A stretch of DNA of 31,506 nucleotides from a virus, in the IMG/VR virus record IMGVR_UViG_3300044630_000958, positions 1 to 31,506 of that record; one strand, written 5' to 3'. Within the stretch, counting starts at the first letter, position 1. Every line of letters starts with the position of its first letter. The position numbers and the translations under genes were made by a program. Below, one piece after another: positions 1 through 9,600 of the stretch. The notes below the pieces were generated by a model. The model searched no databases and was not told the DNA's origin. It saw only the letters and a list, made by a program, of their open reading frames with translations.

Positions 1-246
1 GCGGTAGCCCAAGGCCAGACTCAGGTTGCCATCAATGCGGGCAAGATGAACTTCACCAAGAAGTCTGAAACCCCCGCCATCCCCAAGCTGGTCGCACCTG
101 CTGGGTCTGCCGCCGCCGCAGTGAAAGCCGAAGAGGAAGAAGTCAAAGAACCAACCGTGCGCGTCGAGAAGAAGAAGGCCCCCGAAGCTAAACCCAAACA
201 AAACTTGTCGGCTATGGTTGACGAGTGGGGGGACGACGACAAATGA
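1..246 (+). CDS. C-terminal part of a phage protein with acidic tail, possibly ssDNA-binding (5' end outside window)
   Basis: The frame is open from the first base, so the gene starts upstream; an internal ATG at 46 is probably not its start. The 81 visible residues are a low-complexity Ala/Glu/Lys/Pro linker ending in the acidic tail DEWGDDDK. Short acidic tails after a flexible linker are typical of phage ssDNA-binding proteins such as T7 gp2.5, where the tail contacts replication partners, and the primase-helicase lies directly downstream. That fits a replication role, but the DNA-binding fold itself is not in the window, so the function is inference. The stop codon overlaps the start of the next gene (ATGA, 243-246), which indicates translational coupling. 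Confidence 0.6.
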   Translation, partial: AVAQGQTQVAINAGKMNFTKKSETPAIPKLVAPAGSAAAAVKAEEEEVKEPTVRVEKKKAPEAKPKQNLSAMVDEWGDDDK

Positions 247-467
247 TTGGGTACAGCCAGAGAGTTGCTCAACTCAACAAAGCGGCAAGCATAAAGAACT
301 TGGGTGTTCGTCTGGGAAGATACTGCATCTCCCACGACGTCCCTGTTACTGATGTCATGGTGCTTTTCGATGTGACTAGGCAGACGGTGTACAACTGGTT
401 CTCCGGAACTCATACACCCAGCACAGATCACCAGAAACACATCTCCACTTTCTTGAACTTGAAGTAA
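243..467 (+). CDS. Small helix-turn-helix DNA-binding protein (74 aa)
   Basis: The ATG at 243 overlaps the preceding stop (ATGA) and has a G-rich Shine-Dalgarno (GGGGGGA) about 8 bases upstream. A GTG at 225 in the same frame would add six unlike residues and is less likely. Residues around 30-60 read as a helix-turn-helix of the Cro/Xre kind: VTDVMVLFDVTRQTVYNW has the turn and recognition-helix pattern (VTRQTVYNW), followed by a helix leading to the C-terminus. It has no other domain. It sits between a putative ssDNA-binding protein and the primase and could regulate early genes or the folded element just behind it (476-540). The regulatory target is not visible. The HTH call is fairly secure; the specific role is unknown. 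Confidence 0.75.
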   Translation: MIGYSQRVAQLNKAASIKNLGVRLGRYCISHDVPVTDVMVLFDVTRQTVYNWFSGTHTPSTDHQKHISTFLNLK

Positions 468-475
468 ACCGTTTC

Positions 476-540
476 GGGGGGCGACTAGCTCGACGGAGCG
501 AACGGGGTATCCGTCAGCCCCCGTTGCCCCCCTTTCTCTT
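476..540 (+). promoter_or_regulatory. Folded three-way-junction element upstream of the primase gene (possible attenuator/terminator)
   Basis: Three complementary pairs nest into a three-way junction. P1 is GGGGGGC 476-482 with GCCCCCC 526-532. P2 is GCTC 488-491 with GAGC 496-499. P3 is AACGGGG 501-507 with CCCCGTT 519-525. P1 and P3 abut with no unpaired base on the 3' side, so they could stack. The closing stem is followed by TTTCTCTT (533-540), an interrupted U tract. The element fills most of the gap between the HTH gene and the primase. It may be a leaky terminator or a protein/RNA-responsive control element; pairing is read by eye and no energy was computed. Confidence 0.5.
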
Positions 541-558
541 GACGTGCTTGGACACAAT

Positions 559-3396
559 ATGGCGGATGTTCGTTTGCTTGAAGCAGTTGTCCCTTCAGAA
601 GAAGGGTTCTACTGCGTACTTGGTTTGAAGAATGGCTCACACTATTCACAGACCCACCACGAAACAATAGAAGAAGTAGAAGCACAAGCCGACCATCTGG
701 TGGCCAGCGGCGTAGATGTATTCTTTGGGTGCGGTAAGTTCATTACTGATGAAAACCGAGACGCATCCAATTGCGGTTCCTTACAGTCGTTTTTCTTGGA
801 CATCGACTGCGGCGAGGATAAAGCCAAGCCTGACAAGCGTGGGCGTATCAGGGGTTACATTGACCAGCCAACTGGGTTGCAAGCACTCAAGGACTTGTGC
901 AAGACGCTCAAGCTCCCACGCCCAACCATTGTGAATTCTGGCCGGGGCTGGCATGTCTACTGGCCGCTGACCGAGGCTGTACCCAAAGACAAGTGGCTAC
1001 CCGTGGCCGAGACATTCAAGGCCAAATGCCTTGAGCACAAGTTTATTGTTGACCCCGCCGTACCAGCGGATGCCGCAAGGGTGTTGCGTATTCCGGGAAC
1101 AAAAAACTTCAAGGACACGCCACCGCATGACGTTGTCCTTATGCACCTGTCTGAGCCGATAGCGTTTGATGACTTTGCCGCGCTCATGGGCCCGCTGGTT
1201 GACGCCAAGAAACCATATGCCGCCAAGGAATTAGACGACTTCACAAAAGCTGTTATTGGTAATAAGCAGTCACGGTTCCGCACCATCATGAAGAAGACTG
1301 CTGACGGCCAAGGCTGTGAGCAACTTAAGCTGTTGATTGAAGACCAAGAGAACGCTGAAGAACCTCTATGGCGGGCGGGGCTGTCCATCGCCCAGCATTG
1401 CGTAGACCGCGACAAAGCGATTCACATAATTTCCAAGAACCACCCGAAGTACAGCGCACGGGCCACGGAACGCAAGGCCAGCCAGATCAAAGGCCCGTAC
1501 ACCTGTGATACGTTTGACTCGTTTGTCCCCGGCATATGTGGCATATGCCCGCACCGAGGCAAGATCAAATCGCCCATTGTGCTTGGCCATGAGATCGCCA
1601 AATCAGAAGAAGGCGATGTTATTGAGTATCAGACCACAAGCATCGACCCACAGCCCGTTGAATTTGTAGTACCAAAGCTACCAAATCGTTACTTTCGTGG
1701 GAAGAACGGCGGCATCTACAAACATCTGAAGGAAGAGAACGAGGAAGGCGATGGGCCAGCAGTTGCCCTCATCTACGAGTACGACCTATTCGTCACCAAG
1801 CGTATGTATGACCCCGCACTGGGCGAGACCATCCTGATACGTAGGGTTCTCCCTAGGGACGGAGCCAAGGAATTCCCTGTGCCGCTGGTAGATGCGCTGA
1901 GTAAGGACGAGTTACGCAAGGTAGTGTCCTTCCACGGGATTATTGCTGGAGCTACTCAGATGGCATCAATTCTGGATTACCTGATGCAGTGTGCAAAAGA
2001 ACTACAAGTTTCACAAGAGGTGGAGATGATGAGGTTGCAATTTGGTTGGGCCGATGACGACGAGAAGTTCATTCTGGGTAACAGGGAGATTGGGGCAAGC
2101 TATGTGAAGTACAGCCCACCATCCAAGGCAACGAGGGACATTGCCCACGCCCTACGCCCAGTTGGTTCGCTGGATGAGTGGAAGGAAATCATCAACGTCT
2201 ACAACATGCCCGGGTTTGAACCCCACGCCTTTGCCGTGTTCTCAGCGTTTGGCGCACCCCTCATCAAGTTCATGGGCGTCAAGGGTGGCATCATCAACCT
2301 TATAAATAATAAATCTGGAACAGGTAAGTCAACCATACTTCAGGTTATGAACAGCGTCTGGGGACACCCCGACGAGCTGATGATTCAATGGCGGGATACG
2401 CTGAACGTGAAGCTGCACCGCATGGCCGTGATGTGTAACCTACCGCTGGGTGTGGACGAGATCACCAAGATGAGCGGCGATGACTTCTCCGACATGGCCT
2501 ACAGCGTGACCCAAGGCGCACCTCGCCGCAGGATGAAGGCGTCCACCAATGAGGAGCGCGAGTCCCAAGGGTTCTGGGCAACCATGATGGTGGCCACGTC
2601 CAACTCCAGTATGACCGACAAGCTGGAGTCCTTGAAGTCCACGTCCGAGGGTGAGTTGATGCGGTTGATGCAGTACAAGATTGACCCGACCAACAACCTA
2701 GACAAAGCCACGGCCAAGCATATCTTTGGTCGGTTGAACAGCAACTACGGGCTGGCTGGCCAACCATATGCACAGTACCTTGTACAGAATCTGGAAGAGG
2801 TGGTGGACACAGCGTTGAAAGTACAGGCCCGGTTTGACAAGGCGGTCAACATTGATACGCGGGAGAGGTTTTGGTCAGCAATGGCAGGAGCCAACCTAAC
2901 GGGCGCGTTGATAGCCAGCAAGTTGGGATTACATGAGATCAACCACAAGCGCGTGTTTGATTGGGCAGTGGCCGAGGTTTCAGAGATGCAGACTGCCACC
3001 AAGCTGTCGTTCAATGATTACGCTACCGTTGTTGGCGAATTCCTGCTGAAGCATAACCTGAACATTCTGGTGGTGAACAAGTTCAGCAGCTCCAAGTCTG
3101 GTATTGCTTCCACTCCGCTGGTTATGCCCCGTGGCCCGTTGGTTGTGAGACACGAGCCAGATACGCGCCGTATATACATCATCCGTCAGGAGTTGAAAAA
3201 CTTCTGCGTTCTCAAACAAGTCACGTTCAACGACCTGCTGTCTGGCTTGAACAAGACCGGAGCCTTCATCGCGGAAGTTCGCACCCGGTTGGATATTGGC
3301 ACGGACATCAGCGCTCCACCTGTTGTAGCTTTAGAGTTTGATTCAGATTTGCTGGGCGTTGACTTTAACTTTGCCACTCAGGGCGATGAAGATTGA
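559..3396 (+). CDS. Bifunctional primase-helicase (AEP-type primase fused to a P-loop helicase)
   Basis: This 945-aa replication protein should prime and unwind phage DNA at the fork. The N-terminal half carries archaeo-eukaryotic primase signatures: FFLDIDCG with metal-binding D81/D83, SGRGWHVYW with H132, and RVLRIPGTKN with R177. A short Cys/His cluster follows (C316, C327, C330, H332), probably zinc-binding. The C-terminal half has a Walker A NKSGTGKST (K590), a Walker B-like LGVDE (D633, E634) and a sensor-like stretch ATSN, resembling the DUF927/SF3-like helicase modules found behind AEP primases in phages and plasmids. The start is set at ATG 559, with GGA six bases upstream; an in-frame GTG at 544 lacks a ribosome site. 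It overlaps the next gene by 11 bases. The primase-helicase call is secure; the exact helicase family is not. Confidence 0.92.
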   Translation: MADVRLLEAVVPSEEGFYCVLGLKNGSHYSQTHHETIEEVEAQADHLVASGVDVFFGCGKFITDENRDASNCGSLQSFFLDIDCGEDKAKPDKRGRIRGYIDQPTGLQALKDLCKTLKLPRPTIVNSGRGWHVYWPLTEAVPKDKWLPVAETFKAKCLEHKFIVDPAVPADAARVLRIPGTKNFKDTPPHDVVLMHLSEPIAFDDFAALMGPLVDAKKPYAAKELDDFTKAVIGNKQSRFRTIMKKTADGQGCEQLKLLIEDQENAEEPLWRAGLSIAQHCVDRDKAIHIISKNHPKYSARATERKASQIKGPYTCDTFDSFVPGICGICPHRGKIKSPIVLGHEIAKSEEGDVIEYQTTSIDPQPVEFVVPKLPNRYFRGKNGGIYKHLKEENEEGDGPAVALIYEYDLFVTKRMYDPALGETILIRRVLPRDGAKEFPVPLVDALSKDELRKVVSFHGIIAGATQMASILDYLMQCAKELQVSQEVEMMRLQFGWADDDEKFILGNREIGASYVKYSPPSKATRDIAHALRPVGSLDEWKEIINVYNMPGFEPHAFAVFSAFGAPLIKFMGVKGGIINLINNKSGTGKSTILQVMNSVWGHPDELMIQWRDTLNVKLHRMAVMCNLPLGVDEITKMSGDDFSDMAYSVTQGAPRRRMKASTNEERESQGFWATMMVATSNSSMTDKLESLKSTSEGELMRLMQYKIDPTNNLDKATAKHIFGRLNSNYGLAGQPYAQYLVQNLEEVVDTALKVQARFDKAVNIDTRERFWSAMAGANLTGALIASKLGLHEINHKRVFDWAVAEVSEMQTATKLSFNDYATVVGEFLLKHNLNILVVNKFSSSKSGIASTPLVMPRGPLVVRHEPDTRRIYIIRQELKNFCVLKQVTFNDLLSGLNKTGAFIAEVRTRLDIGTDISAPPVVALEFDSDLLGVDFNFATQGDED

Positions 3397-3607
3397 TGGG
3401 GTCACATATCAACTGGCGTGGGACAAGTTCAGAATCGGGAGTTCGTTCTTTGTTCCATGCCTAGATGATGTAAAAGCTCGTGAACGTGTAGAACAAAAGA
3501 TGAAACGTTTGGGCTACGCGACAATCATTAAGTTAGTAATAGAAGATGGAGTGAGGGGCTTGCGCGTGTGGCGGGTTAAGCGCGTACAATCAAAGCGCAA
3601 CTTGTAG
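3386..3607 (+). CDS. Conserved small phage protein of unknown function (73 aa)
   Basis: The ATG at 3386 lies 11 bases inside the end of the primase gene in another frame; AGGG just upstream is a weak ribosome site. The protein is basic and compact. It has an N-terminal strand-rich part (WDKFRIGSSFFVPC), a charged helix (DDVKARERVEQKMKRLGY) and a C-terminal strand pair ending in GLRVWRVKRV, consistent with a small alpha/beta nucleic-acid-binding fold. I recall similar small proteins in other phages but know no function. It is the last rightward gene, directly before an intrinsic terminator. Confidence 0.7.
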   Translation: MKIDGVTYQLAWDKFRIGSSFFVPCLDDVKARERVEQKMKRLGYATIIKLVIEDGVRGLRVWRVKRVQSKRNL

Positions 3608-3628
3608 TTGCTCTCTCCTTTGATCTTA

Positions 3629-3657
3629 GCCCCGCCGTAAAAAGCGGGGCGTTTTTT
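3629..3657 (+). terminator. Rho-independent terminator of the rightward (early) block
   Basis: A perfect 7-bp GC stem (GCCCCGC 3629-3635 with GCGGGGC 3644-3650) encloses an 8-base loop and is followed, after one G, by six Ts. It lies 21 bases after the last rightward gene and before the 3' end of the convergent late operon. Read on the minus strand the stem is followed by TAAGATC, not Ts, so it should stop mainly rightward transcripts. Confidence 0.9.
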
Positions 3658-6600
3658 ATTCCTGCGTGGCAAATTTTGCAAACGGATTTTCTTCAGTTGG
3701 TTTTTTATCACCCTTCTCCGTTATTTTCTTGATGTACGTATCAGTGAACAAATACCGCAGCTTGGGGTCTATATACAAACCATGATCAGCTTGTGCAGAC
3801 TTTTCTAACTTGCCCTTTATTGACTTGATCATAGATTCCGCGTCGAGTGCCAGCGTGGGGTACTTCCTGTTGAACTCCATAATTTTTTCAAGTGCTTCTT
3901 CGTTGCCTTTGGGATCGTTGGTCATAAATGTGAGCGCAAATATGTTCAACAAGTTCTGACGCTTGTCCACAATCTTTTGCTCTTGACCCTTAACCTTGAT
4001 ATTACGGAATTGAATTTCCGCAAGGTCAGCGGGCCGGATACCCAAAGACTGCATCATCAACTCAAACGGAGTGAACTCCTTCTTCATGATATCGCCGCCC
4101 AGAGTTAACGCCCCTTCTTTCCCATATCGAGTAGCAATCATTGGTTGCTTAGCAAAGCCGGGCAGCATCGTCTCAATTGCTCTGTCTGCATGACCCTTGT
4201 TATACAAGTCAACTGCACGGCCAGCGCTTACGGTTAGTCCAGCCAGCGGGCCAAGTATCCCAACAATGAAGCTCTGCACGGCGGCTTCTGCGTCTTGGTT
4301 GTCGCGGCCATCGCGCAGCCACATCCCATCAAGTTTTAAACGGCTGTGCAGGTCTACACCTGCGGCGTTGCCCACACCGCGAGACACCATAGTGCCCATG
4401 TTTACCCCGAACGTATCGACCGCCCAGTTTGCAAACTCAAGCTCAAAGTCAAACAGCTCGTCATCATCACCTGCGTTTGCTACAGCGTTAACGATAAAGG
4501 CAACTGTTGAGAAGCCCCAGAGACCAGTGACTCCAGAAAAGATAGCTGCCATGCCCATTGTTCCAACAAAGCGGGCGCGAGCTTCACGTTTCTCTGCTTC
4601 TGGCAACCGACCAAAAGAATTCCAAGCGTTACGCGCCAAGAAGAAAGTCATGTGCTGCGGAAACTGTTTAAATTGGAAGATGATCTTAGCTGGAGCGTTT
4701 TGCAAGAAACGAGGTTTGTTGGGCTCAGAGTAATCAAACATAGACTGCTGGGTCAAGTCTTTGGCTTCAGCAACTGCCTCGGCAAACGCTTGTTGCTGGT
4801 TTGGATACTTGGCTCGCTTCTCCATTGCAGAACGGAACGCAGACATAGCCACAATCTCGCGGTTGAACCGTTCGGCGTGGTGGAATGCGTAAGCCACAAT
4901 CTGCATGGCCCGGTTGGGGATGCTGCTGTAATCAGATGTTGGACTGGACGCCAAACCTGATTGGTCATAGGCAGCAGTTATATCAATCAACCCGTCAGCA
5001 ACAAACCGGTTGTACGCTGCTCTGTCCACAGCGGACATAGTTTTTGATCTATCCAACGATGGGGACAACAACTTTGAGTCGATGACTCGCCCGCCTCTTT
5101 CTATCCCAAACCCAGTGGCCGTAATTTGGGCCATTGTTTTGAAGGTGTTATAGAGCACGCGCCCTGTTGCCTCTGTGTAACCCATCTTGGGGTTCGCACG
5201 GATTTGTTGACCGATAAGTGTGGGCACGCCAATCATTGCGCCGCCCATCACGTTGACTACAGCCGATCCAATAGATGTCAAATAGTAGATAAACCCAATG
5301 TTTGATAGGTACGATATCCATTTTCCCGTATCTGTCGGATTTAACATTGCTACTAAGCGCTTGTCGATCTCATCAATGTAGTCACGCAGTTCATCGTTTT
5401 CTCTGACAAGGGCGGGGTCAAACGCCGCGCCGGGAGTGAAGCGTCCTTTTATCTGCGCACGAGCGGCATCCAACTGAGAGAACATTTCAGGTGAATACTC
5501 AAACCGCGACATCTGGTACGCCATACTGAACGATGACGATGAAAAACTACGGAGCGCGTCCTCAGAATAACCAGCAATACTGTTGCGGTGCACAAAGGCG
5601 TTACGCATACTGCGGTCTGGCTGGTTGGCCAGATACGTTTGATACAGGTTGTCCTTCAGTTCAGTACGACGTTTTTCTGCTTCAGCTTGGGTAAGCCCAG
5701 TCATGTCCATGCTGTCAACACCAGCAAACGCAGACTTCAAGAACGCAGACTCACGCGCATGGAAGTCCATCTGCTGCTGGTAGTCGTTACCAATATTCTG
5801 GCCAATGGTGGAACCCAAATGTGGGTCACGTTTCAGTCGTTCATCCCGGTGCATATCACGGGCTGCTTCAGACTCAAACATGTAGTATTCACGGTTCTGG
5901 CCTTTGCCCACCTGATACCAGAAGCGGCCAAAGCGCATCAACGGGAAGTATGGGCCAGCCCGCTTACCTTTTTCAAACTCGTTACGAATCTCTGTAATAC
6001 TAGCCTCAGACACACCAAGTTGTCGCATCTGAATAATGCGTCGGTTCATCAAACGCTTGTACTGGCTGTACCTGCGTTCATAGAAATTACGCACTTCACG
6101 ATAGACGGTCTTGGCCTCGGGGCTCAGCGCCCGCCAGTCATTCATCAGCTTCGCGTTGTTTGTGCGTTGGGCCAGCGTGGCTTTGTCTGGATCAACTTCC
6201 AGAATAGTTGCACTGTGCATAACAACACCGAGCTTGCGTGACATCTCAGGGTCGGCGGATTGCAGGCTTTCCCACTTGCGGGATATGTCACCAGATTCTT
6301 TAAGTATCTGCGACTTACGGGCGAGGAACTTCTCAGTCACATTGATGAAGTTGCCAATCTGTCTGATACGCCCGCCCACCAAGTCATTGATTTGGCGAAG
6401 AGTCAATATACCAAGATACGCTTTACGCGCATCCGCATTCATGCTGCGCAACTCACGCATCTTCCCCGATGTCCATGTATCAGCCATCATCCAGCGGCGG
6501 ATTGTTGAAGGCTGGTTTGGCATACCGGGTGGCACAGTAGTGCGGCGGCGTGGGCCTTTTGTGGCCATCGCTTTGGGTCCGGTGGTTACATTTACACCCT

Positions 6601-9600
6601 CCAAGGACATCGTGCCCGACATCATTGCATCAGCAGCAAACATGACTTCAACCATGACGTTGCTGGGGTCACCGGGCTTTACCTTGAACATCTCCCGCAC
6701 AGAGTTTGTGAAGCGATTCCACAAAGAGAATGGTGCAGCTTTGTAACGAATAGAACGCAACAATACTTGCAGCTCTGGATTTGTTAACGCTTCAGAAACA
6801 AACTCATGTAAGTCTTGCAGCCCATACACAGTGTCAACTGTTATACCCTTCTGCTCCAGCAGACCCTTAGAGTACTGATACAACTCGTTGAGGCGCTCGT
6901 AACCTTGGCGTTGAACACCAACAAGCCTGTCGGCGTTGTCAATTAAATGAGACGTTGCGGCATGTATAGATTCATGCAGTAACAAATGATTGGTCAGCCT
7001 ACCTTCACCACGACGTATAACTATGGTGTCGCTGGCTGGGTCGTACTTGCCATCCCACGAAAACTCACGATTTACCAAATCTCCTACACTGTCAAGAAGT
7101 TGTTGGTTGGATTGAGTTCCGCCGTTCTTTTTCAACGTACCCCGCATGGTATCCAGCGCGGCGATTAAACTACTCAATTCACCAGACTTGAGCCCGGCAA
7201 TAATTTCAGCCTGCTGCTCTTGTGGATACAACGTAACAACCAAATCTCGTAGGGCTTCTATCCGTTCGTTGAGAGACTCGGTTACCTGTGGGTCATTGGA
7301 CAGTGACTCCAATGTGTTTTCATTTATCAACCGCGTTTTGGCCGTAAAACCAGTATCTAAGATACGTTGGGCCAGTTCAGAGTAATAACGGTTATTTTTT
7401 GCTTGGGCAAGAAGTTCAAGAGCCGCCCGTGTGTCGCCTCTTTGCAGTGTGCGTACGATTGATGGGTGCAGTTCTGTAAGCACCTCGGTCAACATTTGGA
7501 CAGTTGGTAAGTTCTTGGTATTGGCTTCGGTGAATGGCTCTAAAGTTTCTTCGCTTTCACCAGCTTCCGCTTCCGCTTCCTGCATACTTGCAGCGCGTTC
7601 CTTACGAGTTTTCTTTCTACGCTGGGCTTGCTTTAATGCTTCACGTTCTTCTTTTTCCCGGCTACGTTCTCTTTTTTGCACTGCTGCAAGCTTATCTTCA
7701 TACGCTTTCTTTGCTGCTGCGTATTTTTCATTCTCAGCTGCGTTTTGTTTATGTTCTTCAACAAGCTCATCCAACAGCTGCAAAGTTTCTTCGTTCAGGT
7801 TTTGTTTAATCCACTCCCGAAAATCTTTTGCGTATTGGCCACCTTCTTTGTAGAACAAAGAACCAGCCCCATGCCCTTTGGAGTCAATCTCAAAGTACGC
7901 CAAATCAAACGCCAAATCTCTAAGCGCTTCACCAAATGTAGAGCGATGTGTGTTTGACAGATATGTAATAGCTGCTTGAGCACCAGCCGAAATCTTTTTA
8001 CCCGAGTCTCTTAACTGTTTGAGCACCAAAGCGGCTGAACGTAATTTGTTGTCACTTATCTTGCGTACTATTTCGCGTGTGACGGTTTCTGGCTCACGCG
8101 GTTTATCCGCAACCATAGAATCAAACGACCGCGTGGTTGTAACCCCAGATTTAATATCCTCTTCGTAAGGTATTACACCCCTGAACTCACCAGTGGCTGG
8201 TGCTCGACCAAGGGGCCTTTTTATGCGCACGCCACCTTCAGTACCAAAAGCTTGGCTGAAATGCTCAAGCGTTTCGTCCCTGAAAATATCCATGCCTCGT
8301 CTTGTAGACAAATCTGGCAAACCGTACTTTTTATACAAGGCTGGGTGGTTGCTTCTGTCTGTGCTTTGCAACGCGCCAACCAACTCGCGTAGTTTGCCCA
8401 CCCCACCAACACGGTCGGCCAAATATTTAAGAGCTACGCTGACGCCAGTAGAAGAAAACTCCCCCGGTTCTGTCAGATCAAACTCCAGCAGTTCGTTTTC
8501 AGCTGTGTTCTTTGACTCTCCGTGGCGGGTTTTTTCTCCTTCTTCTTGGTTTTGTGACTCAACCACGTTGAAGAATGAAGATATGAGCTGCCCTTCTGGT
8601 GTTCTACGAACGTGGTCTATTGCTTCTTCTTCACTTTCTACGGCCTTTACAGACTTCTCAGGCGGTGGCTTGCCTTGGCGGGTAGTTTCAGCTGGCTTGT
8701 CTTCTTCCAGATCAGCGTAGTTATCTTCTTGCTCTTTTTCGGCTTTACGTTTTTCAGCTTCTTGTCGGGCTTCTTGAATTTGCTGTCTACGTTCGTCTGT
8801 TTTAGCTGCTTCAGCCGCAGCTTCTTCTTCGTCAAACATGCCCTCTTGTTCAGCTTTCAGCTCTACGCGCTGAATTTCTTGCCGCTGACGTGGAGTAGGC
8901 GTTTCTATGCCGTTATCAAAATCGGCTTCTGCGTCTTGGAGCTGCTCACGCACACCTTGCAAAGTTCTTTCGTACCCGTTTATGGTGTCGGTCACCGCAC
9001 GAATATCTTCAGATGTGGGTCTGTACCCCACCTCACCAGCAGGGCGAGCAGCAAGACCTTGCAACCGGGCCAACTCAGCGCGGGCTTTTGCAAGTTCACC
9101 TTCAACGCGCTTTCTCTCAGCCTTAAAGAGCGCAACACGTTCTTTTGCAGTCATTGAAGCCCCAGCTTGCTGGTTGCGGCCTTTGTTAGCAGCTTCAATT
9201 TCTTTGGATTTTTCTGTTGCCCGCATACGAGACTTGTTCAATTCATCTGCGTTTGCGGCGTTGAACACGTCTTCAATATCTTCGGGTTTCTCTGTACCAA
9301 CGTCAGGCTGACCTTCTGGTTGGCCAAACAATTTACCCTGCATAGCGCGAGGCTGGCCCGTACGCTTTTGCACGATGTCGATTGCGTGGTCAATCTCAGC
9401 GTTTGTTTCCTGTAGAAGACGTTGGAGGATTGAATCTCTGTTTTTAAGTGCTTGGCCAGATGTCATACCAGCAGGACGTCTGCTGATAACTTCTGCGTCG
9501 GTATAACCGCCAGAGTCAACCTTCTCCTGCATACGAGCGCGTTTGTTTTCCAATTCTTGGATTGCGCCATCTGGGTTTTGGCCCGACAAAGCCATAGCGT

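Noticed and set aside
21-557. Leftward 178-aa open frame over the first genes
   Set aside because: It is antisense to two coupled genes and the folded element, and its composition is not protein-like.
544-558. GTG at 544 as the primase start
   Set aside because: It has no ribosome site; the ATG at 559 has GGA six bases upstream and gives a normal N-terminus.
539-560. TTGACG at 539-544 as a promoter -35
   Set aside because: No -10-like hexamer at 16-18 bases; the nearest candidate (CACAAT) is only seven bases away.
3629-3657. Terminator acting on both converging operons
   Set aside because: On the minus strand the stem is not followed by a T run, so a strong leftward stop is not supported.
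7431-9311. Long rightward open frames opposite the giant protein (for example 8612-9157)
   Set aside because: They are rich in Phe/Ser/Cys and lie opposite Glu/Lys-rich coiled coil; this is a codon shadow with no ribosome sites or domain signals.
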